Made by a program: the position numbers and the translations under genes. The notes beneath the pieces are model-generated. The model saw only the letters and a program-made list of their open reading frames with translations. It ran no database searches and was not told the DNA's origin. A DNA stretch of 64,000 bases from Methylobacterium sp. (lineage in GTDB: Bacteria; Pseudomonadota; Alphaproteobacteria; Rhizobiales; Beijerinckiaceae): NCBI GenBank assembly GCA_020252645.1, contig JADCCN010000001.1:146099-210098 (forward strand). Direction: 5' to 3'. This document shows, piece after piece, positions 1 to 9,666 of this stretch (within the stretch, counting starts at the first letter, position 1; each line of letters starts with the position of its first letter).

Positions 1-1
1 C

Positions 2-652
2 CTCACCGGCGGGCAGAGCCGTTTCAGCCTCGAAATCCGTGATCGCAAGACCGGGCAGGTGACGCTGGTGCCCGACCTCATGATGCCCATGCCCGGCCAT
101 CACAACGCGCTCAACGCCACCGCCGCCATTGCCGTTGCGCATGAACTCGGTGTGAAGGTGGATGTGATCCGTTCGGCGCTCGCCGGTTTTGCGGGCGTGA
201 AGCGTCGCTTCACCAGGACAGGCGAGTGGAACGGCGTTCAGATCTTCGACGATTACGGCCACCACCCGGTGGAAATTGCCGCCGTGCTGCGTGCGGCCCG
301 CGCTTCCACCAGTGGCAAGGTGGTGGCGGTGGTGCAACCCCATCGCTACACGCGCCTGCAATCGCTCTTCGCCGATTTCGCGGCCTGCTTCAATGATGCC
401 GATACGGTGATCGTGGCGGATGTCTATTCGGCGGGCGAAACGCCCATTCCCGGCGCCTCGCGGGATGATCTCGTCTTGGCGATCAAGGCGCGCGGGCATC
501 GGCACGTGATCCCGCTGGAGAGCGCGGACAAGCTCGCGGGGCATGTCGGGGCAATCGCGAAGGCCGGTGACTATGTTGTTTTCCTCGGCGCGGGCAACAT
601 CACCCAATGGGCCTATGCGCTGCCGGGCGAGTTGGCGGGGAAAAGCGCGTGA
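2..652 (+). CDS. murC: UDP-N-acetylmuramate--L-alanine ligase, C-terminal part (5' end outside window)
   Basis: MurC adds L-alanine to UDP-MurNAc in the cytoplasm, the first amino-acid step of peptidoglycan precursor synthesis. The frame is open from base 2 and gives about 216 residues, so the N-terminal domain and P-loop lie upstream of the window. Visible parts are the end of the central domain ([15 protein letters not shown]) and the C-terminal Mur ligase domain with [11 protein letters not shown] and VVQPHRYTR, both typical of MurC rather than MurD/E/F. The stop TGA overlaps the putative GTG start of murB, suggesting translational coupling within the dcw operon. Confidence 0.96.
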   Translation, partial: LTGGQSRFSLEIRDRKTGQVTLVPDLMMPMPGHHNALNATAAIAVAHELGVKVDVIRSALAGFAGVKRRFTRTGEWNGVQIFDDYGHHPVEIAAVLRAARASTSGKVVAVVQPHRYTRLQSLFADFAACFNDADTVIVADVYSAGETPIPGASRDDLVLAIKARGHRHVIPLESADKLAGHVGAIAKAGDYVVFLGAGNITQWAYALPGELAGKSA

Positions 653-1590
653 GCGGGATGCTTGCCGCCCGCCTCGCCGGCCTCATGCCCGGCCTTCGCG
701 GGCGCCTGCTGGCGCGAGAGCCGCTGGCGGCCTTCACCTGGCTGCGCGTGGGTGGCCCGGCCGAGGCGCTTTTCACCCCGGCGGATAGGGATGATCTCGC
801 CTATTTCGTGAGGCATCTGCCGGGTGAAATCCCTTTGACCGTGATCGGGCTTGCCTCGAACATGATCATCCGCGACGGCGGCATTCCCGGCGTGGTGATC
901 CGCTTCTCGCCCCGTGCCTTCGGGCAGATCAGGGTGGAGGAGGGGCACCGCATCCGCGCCGGGGCCTTCGCGGCGGATCGCAAGGTTGCGATCGAGGCGG
1001 CGGAAGCGGGCATTGGCGGGCTTGAATTCCTGTTCGGCATTCCCGGCTCGATCGGTGGCGCGCTGCGCATGAATGCGGGCACGCGCTCCAGCACCAACCC
1101 CGAGATCGAGGGCGAGACGCGCGAGCGCTTCGTGGAGGCGACAGCCTTGACCCGCGCGGGCGAGATCATCCGCCTTTCGCCCGAGGACATGAAATTCGTC
1201 TATCGCGGCTGCGGCGTGCCCACGGATCTGATCTTCACCGAAGCCGTGCTGCAGGGTTTCCCGCGTGATCCGGAAGAGGTTCGCGCCATCAATGCCCGCG
1301 TGCAGGAGCATCGCGAGCGCGACCAGGAAACGAAGGTGCGCACGGCAGGCTCCACCTTCAAGAACCCGCCGGGGCATTCCGCATGGCGGCTCATCCGCGA
1401 TTCCGGCGGGCTCGATTTGCGCGTGGGGCAGGCGGAAATGTCCAGGAAGCACGCGAATTTTCTCATAGCGCATGAGGGTGCCACGGCGGCCGATATCGAG
1501 GAACTAGGCGAAAGGGTCATCGCGCTGGTGCGCGCGAAAACCGGCATCACGCTCGAATGGGAAGTGAAGCGCGTGGGCGTGCCGGCTTGA
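649..1590 (+). CDS. murB: UDP-N-acetylenolpyruvoylglucosamine reductase
   Basis: MurB is the FAD-dependent enzyme that reduces UDP-GlcNAc-enolpyruvate to UDP-MurNAc with NADPH. Seen: an N-terminal FAD-binding region ([11 protein letters not shown], then [20 protein letters not shown]), the conserved [15 protein letters not shown], and AGSTFKNP carrying the catalytic serine. The product is about 313 residues, a normal length. GTG at 649 overlaps the murC stop (GTGA); ATG at 658 is a close alternative. An ATG at 607 lies well inside murC and is less likely. The next dcw gene, ddl, is separated from murB by a toxin-antitoxin pair. Confidence 0.94.
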   Translation: MSGMLAARLAGLMPGLRGRLLAREPLAAFTWLRVGGPAEALFTPADRDDLAYFVRHLPGEIPLTVIGLASNMIIRDGGIPGVVIRFSPRAFGQIRVEEGHRIRAGAFAADRKVAIEAAEAGIGGLEFLFGIPGSIGGALRMNAGTRSSTNPEIEGETRERFVEATALTRAGEIIRLSPEDMKFVYRGCGVPTDLIFTEAVLQGFPRDPEEVRAINARVQEHRERDQETKVRTAGSTFKNPPGHSAWRLIRDSGGLDLRVGQAEMSRKHANFLIAHEGATAADIEELGERVIALVRAKTGITLEWEVKRVGVPA

Positions 1591-1632
1591 AGCAAGGCGA
1601 CTTACGTCTTACCATCGGGGCAGGAGCTCATC

Positions 1633-1902
1633 ATGCCCGGAACGAAAAAGCAGCATCGAGACACAAAGACCACCTCGCCGGAGGGGCGTTTCGTCTCGAC
1701 CCTTTCGGTGAAATCGCAGACCGTTATCCCACGCGCCGTGCGGGAGCGGCTCAAAGTGGGTCCAGGTGATCGGCTCGCCTATATCCTCGATGAAACCGGC
1801 GTCAGGATCGAGCGGGTCCGGCCGGTGGAAGCCGACGATCCTTTCGCGACCTTCAGCGAATGGGCGAGCGCCGAGGATGATGAAGCCTATGCCGGGCTCT
1901 GA
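1633..1902 (+). CDS. AbrB/MazE-type antitoxin (SpoVT-AbrB fold)
   Basis: An 89-residue protein. The central part (TLSVKSQTVIPRAVRERL, then GPGDRLAYILDETGVRIERV) is a swapped-hairpin AbrB/MazE DNA-binding domain. The acidic tail (FATFSEWASAEDDEAYAGL) resembles the toxin-neutralising C-terminus of such antitoxins. AGGAG at 1621-1625 precedes the ATG by 7 bases. Its 3' end overlaps the MazF-like toxin gene, the usual antitoxin-first arrangement, so repression of its own promoter is plausible. It starts 42 bases after murB, inside the cell-wall cluster. Confidence 0.85.
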   Translation: MPGTKKQHRDTKTTSPEGRFVSTLSVKSQTVIPRAVRERLKVGPGDRLAYILDETGVRIERVRPVEADDPFATFSEWASAEDDEAYAGL

Positions 1903-2242
1903 GGTCCGTTTCGAACCCGGCGACATTCTTATCGTGCCGTTTCCTTATACGGATCAGCTCGCCGAAAAGCGGCGGCCGGCTTTGGTGGTTTCGAATCCGG
2001 CGCTCGAAAAACTTGGCTATCTCTGGGTCGCCATGGTCACGTCCCGACGCGCCGAAAGTGGTATGACAGGCGATGTGGTGATCGAGGATATCACCTTGGC
2101 CGGCCTGCCTGCGCCCTCCGTGGTGCGCACGGCGAAGATCGCCTGCATCGAGCCGCAACGCGTGCAGCGCGTGGCGGGAAAGCTCACGCAAGGCCAGCGT
2201 GAACAGGTCTTTAACCAGATGCATCGCTTTCTGGGCGCCTGA
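1889..2242 (+). CDS. MazF/PemK-family toxin (probable mRNA endoribonuclease)
   Basis: The product starts with the family hallmark PGDILIVPFPYTD followed by KRRPALVVSNP. Later it has TAKIACIEP and a helical end, as in PemK/MazF/ChpA-type endoribonucleases, and is about 117 residues long. The chosen ATG (1889) lies inside the 3' end of the antitoxin gene; ATG at 1877 or 1880 are alternatives. GAGG at 1873-1876 is spaced best for 1889. The toxin stops only 26 bases before ddl, so the pair probably shares transcription with murB and ddl. Cleavage activity is inferred from the family only. Confidence 0.85.
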   Translation: MPGSEVRFEPGDILIVPFPYTDQLAEKRRPALVVSNPALEKLGYLWVAMVTSRRAESGMTGDVVIEDITLAGLPAPSVVRTAKIACIEPQRVQRVAGKLTQGQREQVFNQMHRFLGA

Positions 2243-2268
2243 TTCACGGGATCGCGGAGAAGGCACGC

Positions 2269-3210
2269 ATGTCCGCATCGAACGCCTCGACCCATGTCGC
2301 GGTCCTCATGGGGGGCTGGTCCGCCGAACGCCCGGTGAGCCTCTCTTCCGGCAAGGGTTGCGCGAATGCGCTGCGGGGGCAGGGCTTCACGGTCACGGAA
2401 ATCGATGTCGGCCGCGATATCGCCGAGGTGCTGGCCAGGCTCGAGCCGGATGTCGCCTTCAACGCGCTGCATGGTCCCTTCGGCGAGGATGGCACCATCC
2501 AGGGCCTGCTTGAAATCCTCGCCATTCCCTACACGCATTCGGGCGTGCTCGCCTCTGCGCTGGCCATGCGGAAGGACCGGGCGAAAACCGTCATGGCTGC
2601 GGCCGGGGTGCCGGTGGCGCATGGCGTGACCCGTTCTCGATTCGAGGTCGCACGGGAGCATCCGCTGCCCTTGCCCTATGTCGCGAAGCCCGTGGCGGAT
2701 GGTTCGTCCTTCGGCGTCTATATTTTGCGCGAGGGCGCCAACAGCCCCCCGGCCGACCTCGCCCGGGCCGATTGGCCGCTGGGGGATGAGATGTTGTGCG
2801 AGCCCTTTATCCCCGGCCTGGAGCTGACTTGCGGGGTAATCGGCTACAAGGCCGGGGCAGAACCGCTCGATATCATTGAAATCCGCCCTGCCGGAGGCGG
2901 CTTCTACGATTATGAGGCAAAGTATTCGAAAGGCGGCTCAATTCACGTCCTGCCTGCACCTCTTAAACCAAATATTTACCAGAAGGTTCAAGAAATGGCG
3001 GTGAGGGCGCACGAGGCTCTCGGCTGTCGGGGCGTCTCGCGGGCGGATTTCCGTTACGACGAGGCAACCGACACGCTGGTCTGCCTGGAGGTGAATACCC
3101 AACCCGGCATGACGCAGACCTCGCTGGTGCCCGAGCTGGCCGCTCATCGCGGCCTCGTGTTCGGTGAGTTGGTCACATGGATGGTGCAGGACGCCTCACT
3201 GGGTCGGTGA
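2269..3210 (+). CDS. ddl: D-alanine--D-alanine ligase
   Basis: Ddl joins two D-alanines using ATP to make the dipeptide at the end of the peptidoglycan stem. The 313-residue product has VLMGGWSAERPVSLSSG at the start, the ALHGPFGEDGTIQGLLEIL motif, the ATP-grasp core (YVAKPVADGSSFGVYI) and the metal/substrate loop CLEVNTQPGMT near the end. It follows the MazEF-like pair and overlaps the 5' end of ftsQ, the standard ddl-ftsQ order. Length and motifs are those of a functional enzyme. Confidence 0.96.
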   Translation: MSASNASTHVAVLMGGWSAERPVSLSSGKGCANALRGQGFTVTEIDVGRDIAEVLARLEPDVAFNALHGPFGEDGTIQGLLEILAIPYTHSGVLASALAMRKDRAKTVMAAAGVPVAHGVTRSRFEVAREHPLPLPYVAKPVADGSSFGVYILREGANSPPADLARADWPLGDEMLCEPFIPGLELTCGVIGYKAGAEPLDIIEIRPAGGGFYDYEAKYSKGGSIHVLPAPLKPNIYQKVQEMAVRAHEALGCRGVSRADFRYDEATDTLVCLEVNTQPGMTQTSLVPELAAHRGLVFGELVTWMVQDASLGR

Positions 3211-4097
3211 AGTCCTGGCTCGGCAAACCCGCCGAAGCCATCGCCCTTTATCGTGCCTCGCGGGCGGCACGTCGCCGGGCCCGGAACGGGCAGTTCCAGA
3301 TCCCTCGCGGCATCGGCAGCGGCCTTGCGCTCCTGTTCCTCGCGATCTCCGGAATCGCCGGTTTTCTCATCGGCGGCCATGAGGCGGCCTTCCGGCGCGA
3401 TTATGGCACGCTCCCCGATGCGCTGGCGCGCGCCTTCGGTTTCGGCATCCGGCAGATCGCCGTGGATGGCGCGACCGAACTTGCGCGCGCCGAGGTGATC
3501 GCGCTTTCCGGCCTCGATCCGCGCGCGTCGCTCCCCTTCCTTGATCCGAAGGACCTGCAGGAAAACCTCGCCCGCGTCCCGCTGATTGCGGAAGCGGCGA
3601 TCACCAAGCTCTACCCCGATCGCCTGCGCATCGATATCCGCGAGCGCATACCCGGCGCCATCTGGCAGCTTGATGGCGAGGTGAAGGTCGTGGCCGTGGA
3701 TGGCACGGCGATCGAGCCTTTCAACGATGCCCGCTTCCTCCGCCTGCCGCATGTCGTGGGCAAGGAGGCCAATCTCCGTGTCAAGGAATATGTGACCCTG
3801 CTGGAAGCCGTGCCGGAACTGGGCGCCAAGGTCCGGGCCGGCACGCTCGTCGCCGGACGACGATGGGATCTCAAGCTCCTGAACGGGGTGGATCTCAAGC
3901 TGCCGGAAGAGGGCGCCGAAGAGGCGCTTCGCCGTTTCTGGACGCTCGAGAAGGAACACAGGCTGAGCGAGCGCGCCGTGCTCGCGATCGACCTGCGCCT
4001 GCCGGATCGCATCGCGCTGCGCCTCACCGAAGAGGCCGCCGCGCAGCATGCCGAGGCCGTGGCCGCGCGCATCAGGAAACTCGGAGGCCGGACCTGA
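3177..4097 (+). CDS. ftsQ: Cell division protein FtsQ
   Basis: FtsQ is a bitopic inner-membrane divisome protein that links early and late division proteins through FtsB/FtsL. A basic cytoplasmic N-terminus is followed by one membrane helix near residues 48-65 (GSGLALLFLAISGIAGFLIG). A POTRA domain (IRQIAVDGATELARAEVIAL) and a FtsQ-type beta domain come next. ATG 3177 has GGTGAG 8 bases upstream; GTG 3207, which overlaps the ddl stop, is the alternative. Its TGA overlaps the ftsA ATG by one base. Confidence 0.93.
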   Translation: MDGAGRLTGSVKSWLGKPAEAIALYRASRAARRRARNGQFQIPRGIGSGLALLFLAISGIAGFLIGGHEAAFRRDYGTLPDALARAFGFGIRQIAVDGATELARAEVIALSGLDPRASLPFLDPKDLQENLARVPLIAEAAITKLYPDRLRIDIRERIPGAIWQLDGEVKVVAVDGTAIEPFNDARFLRLPHVVGKEANLRVKEYVTLLEAVPELGAKVRAGTLVAGRRWDLKLLNGVDLKLPEEGAEEALRRFWTLEKEHRLSERAVLAIDLRLPDRIALRLTEEAAAQHAEAVAARIRKLGGRT

Positions 4098-5419
4098 TGC
4101 GGCTGCCTTCGAACATCACGCCCCGCATCCGGCCGGTTCCTGCCAGCAAGAGCGCCATTCTCTCCGCGCTCGATGTCGGCACGTCGAAGGTCGTCTGCCT
4201 CATCGCCCGGCTTGATCCGCTGGAAGGCTCGGATGTGCTCTCGGGCCGCACGCACCGCATGCGCGTCCTCGGCATCGGGCACCAGAAGTCGCGCGGCCTC
4301 AAGGGCGGCACGGTCATCGATCTGGGCGAGGCCGAGAAGGCCATCCGCCTCGCCGTGGATGCCGCCGAGCGCATGGCCGGCGTGCAGGTGGCGAGCGCCA
4401 TCGTCAACATGAGCGGCGGCCGCATCGGCTCGCAGCATTTCGCGGGTCGCGTGGCGATCAACCGCCGCGATGTCTCCGATGCCGATATCCAGCGCGTGAT
4501 CGAGGTGGCCTCCTCGCATGCCCAGCAGAATGGCCGCGCCATCCTGCATGCGCTGCCCGTCGGCTATACGCTCGACGGCGCCCCGGGCATCCAGGAACCG
4601 AAGGGCATGGTCGGCGACCAGCTCGAGGTGGACCTGCATATTGCCGCCTGCGATCCGCTCGCGGCGCATAACCTGATGATCGCGGTGGAGCGCGGCCATA
4701 TCCAGGTCGAGGCTTTGGTGGCTACGCCCTATGCCTCCTCGCTCGCGACCCTTTGCGACGACGAAACCCAGTTGGGTGCGACCGTCATCGATATCGGCGG
4801 CGGCACCACGACCATCGCGGTCTACCATCAGGGCCATCTCGTGCATGTCGATGCGATTGCCGTCGGAGGCAATTACATCACGCTCGACATCGCCCGCGGC
4901 CTCTCGATGCGCCTCGAGGATGCCGAGAAGCTCAAATGCCGCCACGCGCATTGCATCGAGACCGAGGCTGACCTGCGCGACATTCTCACCATCCGGCAGG
5001 TCTCGGATGATGATCGCGACCAGAGCCATTCGGTGCCCCTGGGTCAGCTCACGCGCATCGTGCGTCCCCGCGCCGAGGAAATCGTCGATTTCGTGCGCGA
5101 GCGCCTGACCAAGGCCGGTTTTCCCATCGTTGCCGGCCAGCATGTGCTGCTCACAGGCGGCACCTCGCAGCTCGGCGGCCTCACCGAACTCGCGCGCCGG
5201 GCGTTCGGCACGCAGACGCGTGTCGCGCGTCCCGTGGGCATCCAGGGCCTGCCGGAAGCGGCGAAGAGCCCGGCTTTCTCCAGCGCGGTGGGACTGCTGG
5301 TCTACCCGCAGGTGGCGGGACGCGAATTCTTCGAGGCCGGGCGCTCATCCGCGCTCGGGATGACGGGGACGGGGGGCTACATCGCCCGCGTCTCCCAATG
5401 GCTCAGGGACAGTTTCTGA
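4097..5419 (+). CDS. ftsA: Cell division protein FtsA
   Basis: FtsA is an actin-like ATPase that tethers FtsZ filaments to the membrane. The 440-residue product has the phosphate-1 motif ([16 protein letters not shown]), an SHS2/1C domain, the phosphate-2 motif ([14 protein letters not shown]) and the adenosine motif ([12 protein letters not shown]). The C-terminus ([12 protein letters not shown]) fits the amphipathic membrane-targeting helix. The ATG overlaps the ftsQ stop (TGATG), which fixes the start; a longer frame upstream merely shadows ftsQ. Confidence 0.96.
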   Translation: MRLPSNITPRIRPVPASKSAILSALDVGTSKVVCLIARLDPLEGSDVLSGRTHRMRVLGIGHQKSRGLKGGTVIDLGEAEKAIRLAVDAAERMAGVQVASAIVNMSGGRIGSQHFAGRVAINRRDVSDADIQRVIEVASSHAQQNGRAILHALPVGYTLDGAPGIQEPKGMVGDQLEVDLHIAACDPLAAHNLMIAVERGHIQVEALVATPYASSLATLCDDETQLGATVIDIGGGTTTIAVYHQGHLVHVDAIAVGGNYITLDIARGLSMRLEDAEKLKCRHAHCIETEADLRDILTIRQVSDDDRDQSHSVPLGQLTRIVRPRAEEIVDFVRERLTKAGFPIVAGQHVLLTGGTSQLGGLTELARRAFGTQTRVARPVGIQGLPEAAKSPAFSSAVGLLVYPQVAGREFFEAGRSSALGMTGTGGYIARVSQWLRDSF

Positions 5420-5471
5420 TTTCAACGAATCCTGGGCCCGGCGCCCGGAACGCTTAAGGAGCGAGACGACC

Positions 5472-7205
5472 ATGACAATCACGATCAAGGCTCCGGATAT
5501 CCGGGAATTGAAGCCGCGGCTCACGGTGTTCGGCATTGGCGGTGCGGGCGGCAATGCGGTGAACAACATGATCCGCTGCGGCCTCGCCGGGGTCGAATTC
5601 GTGGTCGCCAACACGGATGCGCAGGCGTTGCTGCTCAGCCATGCCGAAAAGCGCGTGCAGATGGGCATCCAGGTCACGGAAGGCCTCGGCGCCGGCTCGC
5701 AGCCGGAAGTCGGCCGTTCCGCCGCCGAGGAGGTGATGGACGAGATCCGCGATCACCTCGCCCATGTGCATATGGTTTTCATCACCGCTGGCATGGGCGG
5801 CGGCACCGGCACCGGCGCGGCCCCTGTCATCGCCCGCGTGGCGCGCGAGATGGGCATCCTCACGGTGGGTGTGGTGACGAAGCCGTTCCATTTCGAGGGG
5901 CAGCGCCGCATGCGGGTGGCGGAAGCCGGGATTTCCGAGCTTCAGAAGGCGGTGGATACGCTCATCGTCATCCCGAACCAGAACCTGTTCCGCATCGCCT
6001 CGGACCGCACGACCTTCGCGGAGGCCTTCGCCCTGGCCGACCAGGTTCTGCTCTCCGGTGTGGCCTCCATCACGGACCTGATCGTGAAGCCCGGCCTCAT
6101 CAACCTCGATTTCGCCGATGTGCGCGCCGTGATGCGCGACATGGGCAAGGCAATGATGGGAACGGGTGAGGCTGCCGGCGAGAACCGCGCCATCATGGCC
6201 GCCGAGGCCGCGATCGCGAACCCGCTGCTCGACGAAACCTCCATGAAAGGCGCGCGCGGCCTGCTGATCTCCATCACCGGCGGCCCGGACATGAAGATCT
6301 TCGAGGTGGACGCCGCCGCCAACCGCATCCGCGAGGAAGTGGACATGGATGCGAATGTCATCTTCGGCGCGACGCAGGATGAAAGCCTCGAGGGCATCAT
6401 CCGCGTTTCCGTGGTGGCAACCGGTCTCGATCAGGCGCGCGCCGAAGCGGCTGGCGAGCCGCAGATGACCATCGACCAGCGCCTCGCCATGATGGCCGAT
6501 CGCCTGCGCGCCCAGATGGCCGCCCGTGCGGCCCAGACGCTGCCGGACCCCGTCGCCGAAGCATCGGCTCCGGCCCCGGCCCCGGCGCCTGCGCCTGCGC
6601 CCCAGCCCATGCCCATGCCGGCCTTTCCGCCGGTCATCGAGCAGCCGCAGCCGGTCGTCTTTGCGCCCCAGCCCGAGCCGCAGGTCGTGGTGGCGCCCGC
6701 CGCGCCGCGACAGGTCTTCTTCGCGCAGCCCCTGATCGAGGAGCCGGTGGCTCCCGCGCCCGAACCCGTGATGCAGGAAGCCTTCATCCCGCCTGTGCCG
6801 GAGCGCGTGGCCCGTCCGCAGCGCATGCCGGCCATGGAAGAATTCCCGCTGCCCGGCCAGGCCATCCTCCAGGCGAGCCGCTCGGAAGCGGTGGCCGCGC
6901 CCCCGCCGCCGGAAGCCAGGCGCATGAGCCTCATGCAGCGCCTCGCGGCGGTCGGCCTCGGCCGTGGCCGCGACGAGACCAACCCTGCTGCGGTGGCGCA
7001 GGCCGAACTGCCGCCCATGGACACCACCCCGCCGACCGCGACCCATGCGATCTATGGCCGCCGCCCGGCGTCGCCGCCCGCCGCTCCGGCCTATCGTCCG
7101 GCGCAGGGCCAGCTTGATTCGCAGGGCCGCGTGCCGGCTCCGACCCGCTCCTTCGAAGACGACCAGCTGGAGATTCCGGCCTTCCTGCGCCGCCAGGCGA
7201 AATGA
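5472..7205 (+). CDS. ftsZ: Cell division protein FtsZ
   Basis: FtsZ is the tubulin-like GTPase that forms the Z ring. The GTPase signature GGGTGTG is at residues 109-115 and the globular domain ends near residue 320. A long Ala/Pro-rich linker (about residues 350-560, with an AP-dipeptide run) follows, then the conserved tail EIPAFLRRQ that binds FtsA and other partners. At 577 residues it is long, as is usual for alphaproteobacterial FtsZ. The start has AAGGAGCGAG just upstream. Confidence 0.97.
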   Translation: MTITIKAPDIRELKPRLTVFGIGGAGGNAVNNMIRCGLAGVEFVVANTDAQALLLSHAEKRVQMGIQVTEGLGAGSQPEVGRSAAEEVMDEIRDHLAHVHMVFITAGMGGGTGTGAAPVIARVAREMGILTVGVVTKPFHFEGQRRMRVAEAGISELQKAVDTLIVIPNQNLFRIASDRTTFAEAFALADQVLLSGVASITDLIVKPGLINLDFADVRAVMRDMGKAMMGTGEAAGENRAIMAAEAAIANPLLDETSMKGARGLLISITGGPDMKIFEVDAAANRIREEVDMDANVIFGATQDESLEGIIRVSVVATGLDQARAEAAGEPQMTIDQRLAMMADRLRAQMAARAAQTLPDPVAEASAPAPAPAPAPAPQPMPMPAFPPVIEQPQPVVFAPQPEPQVVVAPAAPRQVFFAQPLIEEPVAPAPEPVMQEAFIPPVPERVARPQRMPAMEEFPLPGQAILQASRSEAVAAPPPPEARRMSLMQRLAAVGLGRGRDETNPAAVAQAELPPMDTTPPTATHAIYGRRPASPPAAPAYRPAQGQLDSQGRVPAPTRSFEDDQLEIPAFLRRQAK

Positions 7206-7592
7206 TCTGTGGATAGCGGGGAAGTGCTACCCGCTGTCAGGCACTGACACATGGCCTTCCGCGCGTTGGCGGGCGGCCACAATCCGGCTCAGCGGCAATG
7301 CCACTCAAGCCTCTGAAATGCAATACGAAAGCAGGCTATGACCCGGTGACGGATCATGGCCGATTTGTGTTACAGTTGGTAAGAAACAGTGATTTTGCGA
7401 TCGGGGCGCGAGACGATATCCACCTTTCCCGTAAAGGTCGCCGCTTCGTGCTGCGGCCGGACGAGGTGAAGCACCGCATCAACGGATGGCGGGACCGGGA
7501 TGATCCGGACCCTCCTCGAGCGGGCAAGGCCTGAGGCTCCGATGAAAGCGAGCCTCACGCCGATCTTCACCATCGGAGAAGGGAACCGCGCC
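7206..7592 (+). other. Intergenic region ftsZ-lpxC
   Basis: About 390 bases with no convincing gene. A small open frame at 7298-7534 has no recognisable domain, no good ribosome site, and its end overlaps the upstream part of the lpxC frame, so it is not called. No clear terminator follows ftsZ. Part of the region probably holds the lpxC promoter or leader; I cannot place hexamers with confidence. Confidence 0.5.
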
Positions 7593-8525
7593 GTGACTCA
7601 AACCACGCTGGCCGATCAGGTTGTCATCGAGGGCATTGGTGTTCATCGCGGTCAACCCGCTCGCGTGGTTCTTCATCCGGCAGAAGCGAATTCGGGTATC
7701 ATTTTCCTGCGCACCAACCTGCCGAATGGCCGTGAGCGGCTGATCGAGGCGCGCCATACCTCGGTGCAGGATACCCAGCTCTGCACCATTATTGGCGATC
7801 ATACCGGCGCCAGCGTTGCCACCATCGAGCATCTGATGTCGGCCTTGGCGGGTCTTGAGATCGACAACGTGCTGGTCGAGGTCGATGGCCCGGAAATGCC
7901 GATCCTCGATGGCTCCTCGCGCATCTTCGTCGAGCAGATCCTCCAGGTTGGGCTGAAGCGCCTTTCCGTGCCGCGCAAGGTGGTGCGGGTGCTCCGCCCG
8001 GTGCGCATCGAAATGGGCAATGCCCATGCCGAGCTTTCGCCCTATGACGGCTTCCGTCTCGATATCGAGATCGATTTCAAGAACCCTGTCATTGGCCGCC
8101 AGACCTATTCCTTCGATTTCTCCTCCGACCGCTATCGCCGTGAAATCTCGGCGGCCCGCACCTTCGGCTTCATGAAGGATGTCGAGGCGCTCTGGAAAGC
8201 GGGCCTCGCCCGTGGTGCTTCCCTCGAGAATACCGTGGCTGTCGGTGAGGACCGCGTGGTCAATCCCGACGGTCTTCGCTTCCCGAATGAATTCGTTCGC
8301 CACAAGCTGCTGGATGCCATCGGCGATCTGTCGCTCGCGGGCTATGCCCTGCAGGGCCACTACAAGGCGTTCTGCCCCGGCCACAAGCTCAACGTGCTGA
8401 TGCTGCAGGCCCTGTTCGCGGATCGCGTGAATTATGCCGTCACCGATGCGGTTCGCCGCCCGGCCCGGGCCCGCGGCGAAATGGTGATGCAGCCGGCCGC
8501 GGCCTTCGCGCCAGAGGTCAACTGA
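7593..8525 (+). CDS. lpxC: UDP-3-O-acyl-N-acetylglucosamine deacetylase
   Basis: LpxC is the zinc-dependent deacetylase that commits precursors to lipid A synthesis. The frame is open from ATG 7500, but GTG 7593 is preferred: GGAGAAGGG sits about 9 bases upstream, and from it the zinc/catalytic residues fall at H80 (IEHLMSAL), H237 and D241 (RHKLLDAIGD) and H264 (GHKLN), within one position of the E. coli numbering. The product is 310 residues. It follows ftsZ as in most alphaproteobacterial dcw clusters. Confidence 0.95.
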   Translation: MTQTTLADQVVIEGIGVHRGQPARVVLHPAEANSGIIFLRTNLPNGRERLIEARHTSVQDTQLCTIIGDHTGASVATIEHLMSALAGLEIDNVLVEVDGPEMPILDGSSRIFVEQILQVGLKRLSVPRKVVRVLRPVRIEMGNAHAELSPYDGFRLDIEIDFKNPVIGRQTYSFDFSSDRYRREISAARTFGFMKDVEALWKAGLARGASLENTVAVGEDRVVNPDGLRFPNEFVRHKLLDAIGDLSLAGYALQGHYKAFCPGHKLNVLMLQALFADRVNYAVTDAVRRPARARGEMVMQPAAAFAPEVN

Positions 8526-8738
8526 GCATCCTTGGCGAAACCTGTCGCATTTTGAAGCCTTTGCCACAAATATGCCGCGTCGCTTCGGTTAACGACATTC
8601 CATGATGCGTGCGGGCTGGCTCTTGCCTTGAGGGGCGGTTTCAACCAAAAGAACGCGAGCGTTATGGTGAATCCGGCCTTGTCCTTCGGGCGGGTTCTGG
8701 AACAATCTCCCGGTTCAGTTGGGGGCAGGGTGGTCGTG

Positions 8739-9647
8739 ATGACGGACGGAAACGACAAGAATCACAAGCCGGGCCGAGCCAGTTTCTTCCTGCGGCTCAC
8801 GGCGGGTGCCCTCATGGCCTTCTCGGTCGCGGCCTGCGAAACCGTCTCCGACACCATCTCGAGTTTCAATCCCCTCGAGGACAAGAGCCCGAAGAGCGAT
8901 ATCGGCAAGGATGAGCGTGCCGAAGTGCTGTTCAACGATGGCCTCGCGCGCCTGGAGGCCCGCGATTATGGCGGCGCTTCCAAGAAATTTGCCGAACTCG
9001 ACAAGCAATATCCCTATTCAGGCTGGTCGCGCCGCGCGATGGTGCTGGCGACCTTCTCTTCCTACGAGGGGGGCGATTACCCGGAGGCGATCAGCACCGG
9101 CCGTCGTTATGTCCAGCTTTATCCTGCCAGCCCCGATACGCCCTATGTGCAATATCTGGTCGGCATGAGCTATCATAACCAGATCCTCGATGTTCAGCGT
9201 GATCAGGAACGCGCCGAAAAGTCGCTTCAGACTTTCGAGGATCTCGTCCGCAAGTGGCCGAACTCGGAATATGCCGGCGACGCGCGCGACCGTATCCGTA
9301 TCGCGCGCGACCAGCTTGCCGGCAAGGAAATGGAAGTGGGGCGCTTCTACCTCAACCAGCGCAACTTCACAGGGGCGATCAACCGTTTTCGCGAGGTGCT
9401 GGTGAAGTACCAGAACACGCGCCATGTGGAAGAGGCCCTGTCACGCCTCACCGAGGCCTATATGGCGCTCGGCGTCGTGAGCGAGGCGCAGACCGCGGCC
9501 GCCGTGCTCGGCCACAACTTCCCCGAAAGCCAGTGGTACAAGGATGCTTTCACGCTGCTGAAATCGGGCGGGCTCGAGCCGCGCGAGGATCGGGGTTCCT
9601 GGATCAGCAAGACCCTGCGCTCGATGGGCCTTTCGGCCGTCCTCTGA
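8739..9647 (+). CDS. bamD: Outer membrane assembly lipoprotein BamD
   Basis: BamD is the essential lipoprotein of the BAM complex that inserts beta-barrel proteins. The chosen ATG gives a signal peptide with lipobox VAAC, acylated Cys33. Tetratricopeptide repeats follow (FNDGLARLEARDYGGASKKF, YVQLYPASPDTPYVQYLVG, FRFREVLVKY-type units). The family hallmark GMSYHNQI and spaced YP/WP motifs are present. The product is about 302 residues. An ATG at 8628 would bury the signal peptide and is rejected. bamD between lpxC and recN is a conserved order. Confidence 0.94.
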   Translation: MTDGNDKNHKPGRASFFLRLTAGALMAFSVAACETVSDTISSFNPLEDKSPKSDIGKDERAEVLFNDGLARLEARDYGGASKKFAELDKQYPYSGWSRRAMVLATFSSYEGGDYPEAISTGRRYVQLYPASPDTPYVQYLVGMSYHNQILDVQRDQERAEKSLQTFEDLVRKWPNSEYAGDARDRIRIARDQLAGKEMEVGRFYLNQRNFTGAINRFREVLVKYQNTRHVEEALSRLTEAYMALGVVSEAQTAAAVLGHNFPESQWYKDAFTLLKSGGLEPREDRGSWISKTLRSMGLSAVL

Positions 9648-9666
9648 TCACCGGGAAGAGCACGCC

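Noticed and set aside
5454-7046. 530-residue frame antisense to ftsZ
   Set aside because: His/Arg/Gly-rich shadow frame with no start context.
7298-7534. 78-residue open frame between ftsZ and lpxC
   Set aside because: No ribosome site, no domain, and it ends just before the lpxC start; probably leader DNA.
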